Program-made: the position numbers and the translations under genes
Notes under the pieces: model-generated
Seen by the model: the letters and a program-made list of their open reading frames with translations, nothing else
Databases searched by the model: none
Told to the model about the DNA's origin: nothing
NCBI GenBank assembly: GCA_030645475.1
Contig: JAUSMA010000069.1
Location: 434,001-498,000, forward strand
Reading direction: 5' to 3'
Length of the DNA stretch: 64,000 nt
DNA from: Nitrospirota bacterium
Lineage (GTDB): Bacteria; Nitrospirota; Nitrospiria; Nitrospirales; Nitrospiraceae
Part shown: piece by piece, positions 14,189-23,600 of the stretch
Layout: each line of letters opens with the position of its first letter
Numbering within the stretch: position 1 is the first letter of the stretch

Positions 14189-14809
14189 ATGACTATGCCC
14201 TCCCAATTCACAGACGAAGAGACAGCCGTACTGGCCGATCAGCACTTTTTTCGCGCCAAGGCGCACATCATGGCGAAGATGCGTCACTCGCTCTCAGCCA
14301 CCCATGCTCTGTTGAAAGAAGAGGTCTCGTCGACCGCGCTCGTGACCCCGCCGGGTTTCAATCAAGCTACCTGCCAATTTGTGAAGGGAGAGCATCTCGA
14401 ATCCTTTCCCTACCAATACCTGGATTTCCCGAAACACTTTCACGACTCGAATGTCTTTGCTTTTCGGACGCTCTTTTGGTGGGGGCATCATGTCGTCTGT
14501 GCTTTGCTGTTGGAGGGGGAGGGAATCAAGCAACACAAGGCTAGGATCGTCGACCGGTTTCATCAGCTCGCCGGACAGGGGTTGGAGCTGTCCCTGGCGC
14601 CGACCTTGTGGGAATGGAAACGTGGCGAGGGGTATACGTTGCCGATCACCCATGATCGCAAGGCACAGATTGCCGCCGTGTTGGCCGAACGGTCATTCTT
14701 GAAGATTGTCCGTTTCCTGCCGTTCACCGATCTCAGGGTGCAGTCGGGCCACGTGCCGGAATTCAGCCGCGAGACCTTTCGGGCCATCCTGCCGATCGTG
14801 ACCCGCTAG
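14189..14809 (+). CDS. Conserved protein of unknown function
   Basis: A 206-residue soluble protein, rich in His and aromatic residues: DQHFFRAKAHIMAKMRHSLS near the N-terminus and LDFPKHFHDSNVFAFRTLFW in the middle. No signal peptide or transmembrane span. GTG 14186, ATG 14189 and ATG 14195 are alternative starts. I do not recognise a family; the tandem His residues could bind metal, but nothing shows this directly. Confidence 0.6.
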   Translation: MTMPSQFTDEETAVLADQHFFRAKAHIMAKMRHSLSATHALLKEEVSSTALVTPPGFNQATCQFVKGEHLESFPYQYLDFPKHFHDSNVFAFRTLFWWGHHVVCALLLEGEGIKQHKARIVDRFHQLAGQGLELSLAPTLWEWKRGEGYTLPITHDRKAQIAAVLAERSFLKIVRFLPFTDLRVQSGHVPEFSRETFRAILPIVTR

Positions 14810-14893
14810 TTGTGATATTTGTCTATGAATCGCAACTTGGGTAGACTGGGCTCGCTTCAACGGTACGGCGGCCAATCGCAAGGAGGATCAATC

Positions 14894-15550
14894 GTGATAC
14901 AGACAAGCGGACGACTGGGCATCGGTATCCTGTGTGCGGCAAGTCTCTTGATGGGAACCGGTTGTGCTGGGAGCGGGAAAACGTTCTATCTGGATCTGCA
15001 GCAGAAACAAGCGGCGGCGCAGTACATGGAGCCGGAGCCGGTCAAGATCGTGATCGAATCGTTCGAGGATCGGCGGTTGGAGAAAAACAGGCTCGGTCTG
15101 CGGACTCATTTATGGGGTGGTGTGACCTACTTTAATGTGGCGGGAGAGCGGCCGGGGGATGTGGTGGCCCAGGCCCTGGCCGATCGACTAAAGGCGCGTG
15201 GATGGAAGGATCGGCCCTGGACGGTGCGGGTCGCGTCCAGCGGGGCCGTGACGAATCTGAACGATGCCGACATTGTCATCAGCGGGCAGCTGCTCGATTT
15301 TTCAGCCAACGCGAAGAGCCGGATTTTCTCCACGGCGGTCAACACGAGTAGCAAGATGGTCATTACCGCAAGGAATCTTGGCGACAAAAGTTCGACGACC
15401 AGATCGGTCGAAGGGGCGCAGCGCGATACGGTGGTCTGGTTCAACGAAGAGGATGTGCGGGATCTGATGTCGGCAACCCTGAAAGACGGGATCGATCGGT
15501 ACCTGGCCGATACGACGATCGAGCAGAAGGCCTTGCGGCCGGCGCGTTGA
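14894..15550 (+). CDS. Outer-membrane lipoprotein, YajG-like pattern
   Basis: A 218-residue lipoprotein. The start GTG 14894 is set by a full AAGGAGG 8 nt upstream; the frame extends further 5' but without a ribosome binding site. The signal peptide ends LLMGTGC-AGSG, an acceptable lipobox with Cys as the lipidated residue. The mature region (VKIVIESFEDRR, then GDVVAQALADRLKARGW and DADIVISGQLLDF) has the alpha/beta pattern of YajG-type lipoproteins that pair a strand with a GD-helix. Function unknown. Confidence 0.75.
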   Translation: MIQTSGRLGIGILCAASLLMGTGCAGSGKTFYLDLQQKQAAAQYMEPEPVKIVIESFEDRRLEKNRLGLRTHLWGGVTYFNVAGERPGDVVAQALADRLKARGWKDRPWTVRVASSGAVTNLNDADIVISGQLLDFSANAKSRIFSTAVNTSSKMVITARNLGDKSSTTRSVEGAQRDTVVWFNEEDVRDLMSATLKDGIDRYLADTTIEQKALRPAR

Positions 15551-15577
15551 TGGGTGTGGGGGAAGAGGTGATCCATC

Positions 15578-16639
15578 GTGCGTGAACGTCGTTGGGAAAC
15601 GACGACCCCGCTGACTTTCGGTCAGGTGCTCGCTGTGGGCGAACGGCTGGCTGCGTTGGGATTGAAGCCGGCAGTGCCGTCACGAGACGTCATCTGTTAT
15701 ATCGAAGAATGGACGGTCGAGGCTCCTGAGGATTTCGATCAGCTGGACGCTTGGCCCACGGAAGATGAGACGCTGATCCATGTCCGCGAGGGGTGGCGCG
15801 GCGACTTCTTTCTCCTGGCCGGGGCCTATCACACCGTCTACCAGCGGTATCAGGACGTCGGCACGTACTGCTCGATCAGCCATCCCTGGCGCATTCGCGA
15901 TCCGCTGCGGCTGCACGATCCCCGTAGCATGCTCTGGCTGGGATTTCGCCATGCCCATTCGTTTATCCGTGTCCGGCTCCACACGAAAGAGGTCATCACT
16001 CCTGGGGAGACGCGCGGTGATTCCGAGCGGGCACAGTGGCTGGAGGAACGGCGCACGGCGTTCCTCGAAGCGATTACACTGCTGGAGCTTCCCGTCGAGA
16101 CATCGGTTGAGAAGGGCCAACTGGTGTTGCGTCCAGTCGACCCCTCCGTGCCGTTTTTCTGTTCCTGGCCCGATGCGTTCGGGCCCTGTCAGCTCGAATT
16201 TAATACCTCAGACGCCTACGAGTTCCTGGTGCCGTCCAGTAAACTGGCTGCGACCTCTGCACCGGAGCCAGCCAGCGTCCGGGCCTATCTGACGGGCTTC
16301 TCGGAGGACGCGCTGGTCGATTTCCAATCGATTGATCCACCTGCCCGTTCTGTCTATCGTTGCTCGGTCCATTGTCCGCTGGATGACTTGCCGGAGATCC
16401 GTTCGGTGATCGATCCCGATGGCCGCCTCTACAGTACGCTCTGCGAGTTTCAAACCAGGGAACTGCTTCCGAGTGGAGAGGATGCCTCTGCCATCATCGG
16501 GATCGTCGGCAACGAAGCGGGGTTCCACATCGAGGCTCGCTTGAACCGGGCTCCGCTGGGCGAAGATCTGATGGCTCCCTGGTTGGAGCGGTTGATCGGG
16601 CATGGGGTGGTGTATGCCCCGCTCCCCCCCTTCCTCTAG
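15578..16639 (+). CDS. Conserved protein of unknown function
   Basis: A 353-residue soluble protein with no signal peptide. GTG 15578 has GAGGTGA 9 nt upstream. Segments such as GDFFLLAGAYHTVYQRYQDV, WRIRDPLRLHDPRSMLWLGF and EAGFHIEARLNRAPLGEDL are evenly mixed polar and aromatic and do not match a domain I know. A family A repeat begins at the base following its stop codon. Confidence 0.6.
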   Translation: MRERRWETTTPLTFGQVLAVGERLAALGLKPAVPSRDVICYIEEWTVEAPEDFDQLDAWPTEDETLIHVREGWRGDFFLLAGAYHTVYQRYQDVGTYCSISHPWRIRDPLRLHDPRSMLWLGFRHAHSFIRVRLHTKEVITPGETRGDSERAQWLEERRTAFLEAITLLELPVETSVEKGQLVLRPVDPSVPFFCSWPDAFGPCQLEFNTSDAYEFLVPSSKLAATSAPEPASVRAYLTGFSEDALVDFQSIDPPARSVYRCSVHCPLDDLPEIRSVIDPDGRLYSTLCEFQTRELLPSGEDASAIIGIVGNEAGFHIEARLNRAPLGEDLMAPWLERLIGHGVVYAPLPPFL

Positions 16640-16766
16640 CAGGATGCTGAAAAAGTCCGCCAGCGTCGTTCTCTGGTCGAAATAATCCTCAACGTACTCC
16701 AGAGGGTACGCCTCCGGTTATTGCTTCCCTGCGGCCTCGTTGGATGACCGTTTTGAGCCGTCCGCG
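16640..16766 (+). repeat. Family A repeat, copy A5
   Basis: Abuts the TAG stop of the gene before it, same orientation. Left end CAGGATGCTGAAAAAGTCCG; central hairpin GTACTC/GGGTAC with one wobble pair; right part CTGCGGCCTCGTTGGATGAC. Confidence 0.85.
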
Positions 16767-16816
16767 TTCTTTTCTTTGTTTGACAATTTTGCCGATATGC
16801 TGAAACGTTAGGGCCC

Positions 16817-17926
16817 ATGTCTGCCTTACACGGTCTCAAGGGAGTCCTCACCAAGCCCTTCATGCCTCCGGTGTTCTTCTTTTCCGGGGTGGCCTACGAC
16901 ACATTGACGCTTACCCGCATCGATCGCTTGCAAGACAATCTGTTATTGCTGATCTATCTGCTCTTGTTGGGCCTGCTCATCGTGCTGACCGGGCGGTTGG
17001 GGATCGAGCCGGCGCCGGACCAGGAACAGTTGGCGACGTTGTCACCCTTCGCGCGCTGGGTGCTGCGCGTGAGACCCTACTATCCGATGGCGGTGCAGTT
17101 TCTCCTGGGCGGGCTGTTCAGCGCCTATGCCATCTTCTATTCCCGTAGCGCGACATTGACGAGCAGTGCGATATTCTTCGCCCTGTTGGTGCTGCTTCTG
17201 GTCGCGAACGAATTTTTGCGCGATCGACTCTCCAGCCTGCGCCTCCTCGTGAGTCTCTACGCCCTGGTCTGTTTCGCATTTTTCACGTTCTTTCTCCCGG
17301 TCATGACCGGGCTCATGAATGCGACGATCTTCCTGATCGGAGCCGGCCTGAGCGCGGTCGTGACATTTCGTGTGGTGCATTTGATTTATCGGAATAATCC
17401 GGACCGCTCAAAGCGCGAGGCCGTCGGGGTCACGGCGCCGGCCTTTGCGTTGATCGGATTGCTGGTCGGGTGTTACTTCCTCAATTGGATTCCTCCCGTG
17501 CCGCTCTCGATGAAGTTCGGCGGGATCTATCATGAGGTGAAAAAGAGCGGCGATCGGTTCGAACTGTCGTTCGAACGAAAGTGGCATCAGGTCTGGAAAC
17601 AGTCGGATACCACCTTTCCGGCCAACGAACCGATCTACTGCTTTACCGCTGTCTTTGCCCCGGTGGCCCTGGATACGACCGTCTACCACCATTGGTATTT
17701 CCGGCCGAACAGCAACAAACCCTTTACCCATGCCGACAAGATTCCCATCAAGATTTCCGGCGGGCGGGAAGGTGGCTATCGGGCCTATACGTTCAAGCAA
17801 CGGCTCGACCCGGGCGATTGGCGAGTGGATGTGGAGACGGAAGATGGACGTATCGTTGGGCGGGTATCCGTCAAGGTTGTCGAACAGGGCGATGCGCAGC
17901 CAGCCCTGAGGACGGTCTTGTATTAA
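16817..17926 (+). CDS. DUF2914 membrane protein
   Basis: A 369-residue protein. The N-terminal two thirds have about seven transmembrane helices; the C-terminal 130 residues are a soluble DUF2914 domain with VYHHWYFRPNSNKP, RAYTFKQRLDPGDWRVDVET and GRIVGRVSVKVVE. The domain occurs in membrane and periplasmic proteins of unknown role. Its stop overlaps the next start (TAATG), which ties it to the FKBP reading frame. The start ATG 16817 has a weak ribosome binding site. Confidence 0.82.
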   Translation: MSALHGLKGVLTKPFMPPVFFFSGVAYDTLTLTRIDRLQDNLLLLIYLLLLGLLIVLTGRLGIEPAPDQEQLATLSPFARWVLRVRPYYPMAVQFLLGGLFSAYAIFYSRSATLTSSAIFFALLVLLLVANEFLRDRLSSLRLLVSLYALVCFAFFTFFLPVMTGLMNATIFLIGAGLSAVVTFRVVHLIYRNNPDRSKREAVGVTAPAFALIGLLVGCYFLNWIPPVPLSMKFGGIYHEVKKSGDRFELSFERKWHQVWKQSDTTFPANEPIYCFTAVFAPVALDTTVYHHWYFRPNSNKPFTHADKIPIKISGGREGGYRAYTFKQRLDPGDWRVDVETEDGRIVGRVSVKVVEQGDAQPALRTVLY

Positions 17927-18345
17927 TGAAGTCTCTTAGTGGGCTCAAGCTTCTTGCCGAGCAAGAGGGCGCGGGGATGTCAGCCAAGAAAGGCGACCGT
18001 ATCGTTTATAATGTCAGAATCTTTCTGAGCCAGGGTGACGAAGTTCCCCTCAACGACGTTCAGTCCAAGTAGAGTCCTATAGGGTTGGTGCGAGTGGAGG
18101 GGGGCGTGACATTCGTCGATCACACTCTTATGCTCGGACGTCGCCAGGCGATTGCCGGAGTCGAGCATGCGCTCATCGGCATGAAAGTCGGGGGCTATCG
18201 GAAAGTCCGCGTGAGTCCGCACCTGGCCTATCAGGATAAGGGCATTCCGGACCTCATCCCTCCCGGTGCGGTTTTGATGTGTGAGATCTGGTTGCGCAAC
18301 ATTGAGAACCTGTCCTCGGGTGAACCATTACCAGGAGTCGTATGA
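17926..18345 (+). pseudogene. FKBP-type prolyl isomerase interrupted by an in-frame TAG
   Basis: Read straight through, this frame encodes a complete FKBP-type peptidyl-prolyl isomerase of about 139 residues: GLKLLAEQEGAG and KKGDRIVYNVRIFLSQGD at the N-terminus, then RRQAIAGVEHALIGMKVGGY, KVRVSPHLAYQDKGIPDLIP and PGAVLMCEIWL. Codon 49 is TAG (18070-18072), with the same frame resuming at once, so a point mutation, not a frameshift, breaks it. A GTG at 18085 could restart translation of the C-terminal part only. The frame overlaps genes at both ends (TAATG, ATGA), so the operon layout is intact and decay looks recent; a sequencing error or readthrough are alternatives. Confidence 0.75.
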
Positions 18346-18704
18346 GCGCTCGCATTTTAGCGGCCTGTCCCTCCAGTCCTAACTGTGTCTCGACTCTAGC
18401 TCAGGATGTGGGCCATGCCATCGCGCCCATTCGCTACCACAAGTCTCGGGCGGAGGCGAAGGAGGCGTTGAAAGCAGCGGTTCAGTCGCTGCCACGCACC
18501 AAGCTCGTCGAAGAGGACGACTTCTACCTGCACTACGAATTCACCAGCCTGTTACTCCGGTTCGTCGATGATGCCGAGTTTCTCTTCGACGACGAGACGA
18601 AGACCCTCCATTTCCGCTCTGCATCACGGACCGGCTACAGCGACCTGGGCGCCAATCGCACGCGCATGGAGCAGATCCGTACCCTCGTGGGGGAAACGCT
18701 CTAG
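18342..18704 (+). CDS. DUF1499 family protein
   Basis: A 120-residue protein that begins at an ATGA overlap with the FKBP frame. DUF1499 marks are CPSSPNCVST near the N-terminus, EDDFYLHYEFTSLLLRFVDD, EFLFDDETKTLHFRSASR and TGYSDLGANRTRMEQIR. The family is widespread in bacteria and plant plastids but has no settled function. No signal peptide is present here. Confidence 0.88.
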   Translation: MSARILAACPSSPNCVSTLAQDVGHAIAPIRYHKSRAEAKEALKAAVQSLPRTKLVEEDDFYLHYEFTSLLLRFVDDAEFLFDDETKTLHFRSASRTGYSDLGANRTRMEQIRTLVGETL

Positions 18705-18774
18705 CGCTATTAGGCATTTCCCTTTGGCGTTCGATGGTCTCTTGTTATGGTATGGCAAGCAGGAGGCCAGGGCT

Positions 18775-19098
18775 ATGGGGTTTAAACGAAAAGGGTCACG
18801 GGTTGAAGTCAGCCGGGGCGGGCGACTGCAGCGGGGGGCTCTCTCAGCGCCCTGTAAGGTTCTGGACGTCAGCGAGACAGGGGTCAAGATTGAAAGCCGC
18901 TTGTTCGTGAAGAGCGGCGATGCACTCCAGCTCGCGGTCGAACTCGATCAGGGGAGAACGCTGACGTGCGGCTTGCAAGTCGTCCATGTGCGTTCCCCAA
19001 AGTTCGGCGCGACGATTACCTCGATCAGCCCGGAGGACAGGGAGCGATTGGCCCATATCCTGGACGATCACGTGCAGAGTAATTTCTCCCGCCGGTAA
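18775..19098 (+). CDS. PilZ-domain protein
   Basis: A 107-residue stand-alone PilZ domain, a cyclic di-GMP receptor. The start ATG 18775 has AGGAGG 8 nt upstream. The RxxxR motif (KRKGSR) lies at the extreme N-terminus and the second motif DVSETG follows, so both ligand-binding parts are present. Its targets cannot be read from the context; four more PilZ proteins lie at 26065-27806. Confidence 0.82.
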   Translation: MGFKRKGSRVEVSRGGRLQRGALSAPCKVLDVSETGVKIESRLFVKSGDALQLAVELDQGRTLTCGLQVVHVRSPKFGATITSISPEDRERLAHILDDHVQSNFSRR

Positions 19099-19197
19099 CC
19101 GTTCTTGCTCCAAGGCTTGGCAGGCTGAGCTCGTCAGATACCAAGGACCGCGCTTTAGATTTCCATACCATAGACCGAAAGAGGATCTAGCCGCCTG

Positions 19198-19386
19198 CTA
19201 ATGTGCGGGGCTGGGTGGTTTCTGGCCAAGCCGGGTCGTGTGCTGGAAGACGCATTTCGGGCAGGTGTAGTGAACGAACTGCTGCCCACCGACCAAGCGC
19301 TTCTTCATCGGCACTTGGCACCAGGTGCAGAGGCGATCCGGGAGCTCCGTCAGAGATTGGTTGAGGGGTGTCGTCATGGGCGGCAT
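19198..19386 (-). CDS. Small zinc-ribbon protein
   Basis: A 62-residue protein with two Cys pairs (LCTWCQVPMKKRL and TCPKCVFQH) spaced like a rubredoxin-type zinc ribbon. There are two start choices, ATG 19386 and ATG 19377. It lies alone on the minus strand between plus-strand genes. The Cys spacing and the absence of a competing gene support it; function unknown. Confidence 0.55.
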   Translation of the reverse strand: MPPMTTPLNQSLTELPDRLCTWCQVPMKKRLVGGQQFVHYTCPKCVFQHTTRLGQKPPSPAH

Positions 19387-19500
19387 TCTCTCCGACCGCC
19401 GAGAACCTTGTCAACCGATCGAAGGCCCTCGATCGCAGCGGCGTGAAAAAAAGTTTTGTCACCTGCGTTGATGAGAAATATTTCGTGGTATAGTCCGAAA

Positions 19501-19516
19501 TGACGATTCATCGTCA
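19501..19516. promoter_or_regulatory. Inverted repeat upstream of the SpeD-like gene
   Basis: TGACGA-TTCA-TCGTCA is a perfect inverted repeat 38 nt before the SpeD-like start, just behind a TATAGT hexamer (about 19490). It could be a repressor operator or a leader hairpin. Confidence 0.4.
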
Positions 19517-19554
19517 CCGGTTCTCCACCCTCCTAACAGAAAGGTGTCACCACT

Positions 19555-19995
19555 ATGAGTAGCTCGGCTGGTTCCGAGTCCGCAATCTTACCAACTGAGT
19601 CCCTGGCAGCTTCTTCCATTGCCCCCCAAGAGATGGTGGGCGAGGGAAAAGCGTGGGGACTGTGTACCTCCGTCGACCTCCAAGACTGCAATCCCGATCT
19701 CATCCGCAACGCCGACCATATTCGCCGCTATGTCGTGGAGCTGTGCGAGCTCATCGGCATGAAGCGTTTTGGCGAGTGCCAGGTCGTCGATTTCGGCTCA
19801 GGTCGAGTCGCCGGGTATTCCATGGTGCAGCTGATCTCGACGTCGTTGATCAGCGGCCATTTTGCCAACGATACGAACAACGCCTATCTCGATATATTCA
19901 GCTGCAAGGGTTATGACCCTGCGGTCGTCGAGACCTTCTCCAAAGATTTCTTCGGCGCGCGTCGCAGTACCGCGACGGTTACGCTCCGTTACTAG
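19555..19995 (+). CDS. S-adenosylmethionine decarboxylase-like protein without the pyruvoyl motif
   Basis: A 146-residue member of the SpeD/SpeH superfamily. The fold is shown by WGLCTSVDLQDCNPDLI at the front, the central strand-helix and NNAYLDIFSCKGYDP near the end. Canonical enzymes carry an AESH site where cleavage before Ser creates the pyruvoyl cofactor; here the aligned stretch reads LISTSLISGHF, so Glu, Ser and His are all changed. It may be an inactive homologue, or use the nearby Ser or Thr differently. AAAGGTG precedes ATG 19555. No spermidine synthase gene is adjacent. Confidence 0.72.
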   Translation: MSSSAGSESAILPTESLAASSIAPQEMVGEGKAWGLCTSVDLQDCNPDLIRNADHIRRYVVELCELIGMKRFGECQVVDFGSGRVAGYSMVQLISTSLISGHFANDTNNAYLDIFSCKGYDPAVVETFSKDFFGARRSTATVTLRY

Positions 19996-20064
19996 CGAGG
20001 GATCGGGAGCCGCGCTCGCGCGGCTCCCGCGGTCGATGCCCGAGCTCCTCCCGTTCCACGAATC

Positions 20065-20397
20065 ATGAAGCCAACCACCATTCAAGACTTTTTTAAGCTG
20101 CTTCCCGGCAAGCTCGACGCAGATGCGGCCGAGGATGTCGATGCGGTCTATCAATTCGACTTGAGCGGCGTCCAGGGCGGCCAGTACATTCTCACGATCC
20201 GGGGTGGGGTCTGTCAGGTGTCCGACGGGATGCACGAGGATCCGCACGTCTCGCTCTCGATGAGCGGGGAGGATTGCATCAAGATTTTAAAGGGCCAGCT
20301 GAGCGGACCGGCCGTCGCCATGTCCGGGCGGCTCAAGATCAGCGGAGACATCGGCTTGGCGATGCAACTGAAGGCGCTCTTCCCTTCCCTCGGCTAA
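20065..20397 (+). CDS. SCP2 sterol-binding domain protein
   Basis: A 110-residue single SCP2 (sterol carrier) domain, which binds lipids in a hydrophobic tunnel. It shows the family order: VYQFDLSGVQGGQYILTIRG, DPHVSLSMSGEDCIKILKGQ, then AMSGRLKISGDIGLAMQLKA and a short C-terminal helix. In a hopanoid-type genome it could bind isoprenoid lipids, but this is inference. A family A repeat lies 18 nt downstream. Confidence 0.85.
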   Translation: MKPTTIQDFFKLLPGKLDADAAEDVDAVYQFDLSGVQGGQYILTIRGGVCQVSDGMHEDPHVSLSMSGEDCIKILKGQLSGPAVAMSGRLKISGDIGLAMQLKALFPSLG

Positions 20398-20414
20398 CCA
20401 GCCAACTCCTTTAG

Positions 20415-20606
20415 CAGGATGCTGAAAAAGTCCTCCAACGTCGTTCTCGGCTCGTCAAAATCCTCAACGGGGACCCGGCCGCCTCACCACTCGGCGGCGC
20501 GCACAAACGCGGTGCTCCTTATTCGTCGCACCGTGCGCCCCGAGAGGGTACGCCTCCGGTTTTGACTCGCCTGCGGCCTAGTTGGATGTCTTTTTGAGCA
20601 TCCTGC
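20415..20606 (+). repeat. Family A repeat, copy A6 with internal insertion
   Basis: Both ends are typical (CAGGATGCTGAAAAAGTCC and TTTTTGAGCATCCTG). A stretch of about 65 nt, itself palindromic (GGCCGCCTCACC/ CGGCGGCGCGC and GCACCGTGCGCCCC), interrupts the centre between CTCAACGG and AGAGGGTACGCC. It follows the SCP2 gene in the same orientation. Confidence 0.8.
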
Positions 20607-20655
20607 GTTCATAGCTCAGCATTCATAGCTCAGCTGTTCACTCGCCTGCAGCCTG

Positions 20656-23600
20656 CTACCGACTGATTGGAGCTTGTCCCGGTTCTGCCGGCATCCAATC
20701 GGTATCCTGCTCTGAGGCCTCGTCCTTATGGCGGGGAAATCGTTCTTCTAAAATCACATAGATCGTCGGGACGAGAAAGAGTGTGAGGATCGTCGAGACG
20801 CTGAGGCCTCCAACGACCGTGCGTGCCAGGGGAGCGTTCGTTTCACCGCCGGTTCCCCAGCCGATGGCCATAGGAAGTAGTCCGACCACCGTGGCCAGGG
20901 AGGTCATCAGGATAGGCCGGAGCCTCGTCCGCGCCGCCGTGATTGCCGCATCGTGCAGTTCCCGCCCTCTTCGCCGCAGGACGTTCGTGTAATCCACCAG
21001 CAGGACGCCGTTTGAGACGACGATACCCAACATCATGATGATGCCCATCATCGACGTGGTGGAGAGGGTCGTATCGGTCAGGAAGAGGATCAGGATCACG
21101 CCCGGGAAGCCCATCGGGACCGAAAACATGATGACGAAGGGATCGATCAGCGATTTGAACTGCGCAGCCATCACCATATAGACGAGAACCAGGGCCAGGA
21201 TCGTGGCAAACAACAGTCCCTCGAAGGTTTCTTTCTGTTGTTGGATCTGCCCGGCCAACTTGATGCTGAAGCCGGTCGGGAGTTGAATTTTGGCCAGGCC
21301 TTCCTCCAGATCGGTTGCGATGGCGCCAAGGTCCCGGTTCACGGGGTTGGCCGTCAGATGGACGACCCGCTGAAAATATTTGCGCTCGATCTTCACCGGG
21401 CCGGCATTGAGCTTAAGCGAGGCCACGTTTTTGAGCAGAACCGGCTCTCCGGTCTTGGCGGTCAGAACGATGTTTTCGATGTCTGTGAGATCTTTCCGGT
21501 GCTCCTCTGCGAGCCAGGCGCTGATGTAGTATTCATTCCCGTTTTGCGGGTCGGTGTAGATGATGGGGTCGGTTTGGCCGTTGCCGTTGAGTGAGAAGAG
21601 CACGGCATTGGCCACGTCCGTTTCGCTGATTCCGAGGAGGGCGGCCTTCTCACGATCCACCACCACGTTGACCTCCGGGTAGTTCTCCTCGCGGCTGACT
21701 TCGATGTCGGCCAGACCCGGTATCTGGTGCATCAGCGTTTCGACTTCCCTGATCACCCCACGGGCTTTCTCGAAATCGTAGCCGTAGATCTCCACGTCGA
21801 CGGACTTCTGCGACCCGAAACTGGTGACCCGTTTAACGAGCCCGCCCGGATCGAAAAACATCGCGACGCCTGGAAACAGCTTGACGACCTTGGGCCTCAC
21901 CTCGTTCATGATTTGCACTTGGTTCCGCGTCCGTTTATCCGGCGACACGAGATAGACGGAGATGACCGACGTATGGGGGCCGGTGTTCGGATTGAAGAGG
22001 GAGGATCGGCCTTGCACCAAGACGCCGGTGCTGGAGACCATCGTTTCCAGTTCCTCGGCGGGGATCTGCGCCCGCAGCACCCGTTCGACCTCGGCCACTT
22101 GCTGCTCGGTTTTCTCCACCCGTTGCCCGACCGGCGCCCGGAGCACGATGCGGAACTGGCTCTCATCCGACACCGGCAAAAATTCCGTTCCGATCTTGGG
22201 CACCAGCGCGAGCGAGGCGACGAAGAAGAGCAGGACGCCGCCGATGAAGAGCGTGCGATGGGCCAGGACCCAACGAAGCGACCCCTCATAGCCTTTGTCC
22301 AGGGATTCATACCGGTCGCGGCTCCAATCCATCAGACGGACGAACCACGACGGCATCGACTTGTGCGATTCCTGTTCCGCCTTGAGGAATTTATAGCAGA
22401 GCGCCGGGGTGACCGTGCGCGAGACGAAAAAGGACGTGAACAGCGAGATGGCGATCGTGATGGTGAGGGGGATCAAGAGCAAGCGGGCAATGCCGACGAC
22501 GAAGAAGATCGGAAGGAAGACGACGACCGTGGTGATCGTCGAGGCCAAAATGGGCATCGCCACCTCGCGGGCCGCCTCCAGGATCGCGTTCCAGCGTCGA
22601 GGCGTCGTGTTGAGGTGGCGCTGAATGTTTTCAAGCTCCACAATAGAGTCGTCGACGAGCCGGCCGATCCCGAGGGCCAGGCCACCCAGCGTGAAGACGT
22701 TCAGCGTTTGTCCGGAGAAGTAGAGCACGATGAAGGTCACCATGATCGAGAGGGGAATGGCGACGGAAATGATCAGGGTGCTCGTGAGATTGCGGAGGAA
22801 AATGAGGATGACGGCTGCAGCCAGCAACGATCCGTGGAGCGCCTGCTCGATGAGGTTGCCGATCGATTGGCGGATGTAGACCGATTGGTCGAAGGAAATG
22901 CCCAGTTTCACGCCGGACGGAATGCCCACCATCTTCGGCAGAGCCTTGCGCAGCGCATCCACCACCTGCACGGTGTTGGCGATGGGCTGTTTATTGACGC
23001 GTAAGTAGACGGCTCTGGTTCCGTCCGTCCGGACGATGTTGGTCTGAATATCCGACGAGTCGGTCACGGTCCCGACATCCCGCACACGCACAGGGCTGCC
23101 CTGAGAATTGACCTTCACGATGACGTCTTGGATCGGGTCGACCGTGCGGAATTGATTGTTGGTGAAGACGTTATAGTCCAGATTGCCGGCTTTGATGTCG
23201 CCCGATGGAAGGATGAGGTTGGCGGCTTTCACGGACTTGACCACGTCGAGGATCGAGAGGCTCCGGGCGTTCAAGAGGGCCGGGTCGAGGTTGATGTTGA
23301 TCTGGCGGATCTTCCCGCCTTCCACAGTGGCGGCGGCGACATCCGCAATCTGTTCGATTTGCGGCGCAATCGTATTGTAGGCCAGGTCGTAGAGGGCCCG
23401 TTCATCGAGATCGTCGCTGGAGACGGTCACGAAGGAGACGGGAATGTTTGAGATGTCGAACTTCACGATGAAGGGTTGCAAAATACCTGGTGGCAGGCTG
23501 TTCAGGATTTGCGTCACCCGTTGCATCACCTCCATCTGGCCGACGTTGATGTCTGCGCCCCAGTTGAACCAGATCTGCACCGCGCCGATGCCCTGTTTCG

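Noticed and set aside
18070-18072. TAG as a pyrrolysine codon in the FKBP gene
   Set aside because: Nothing in the window (pylT, pylS) supports it, and the site is a surface loop between two FKBP halves. Mutation or error is simpler.
21727-23004. 425-codon open frame antisense to the RND pump gene
   Set aside because: Asp/Arg/Gly-rich product without domain pattern; the sense strand is a complete RND transporter.
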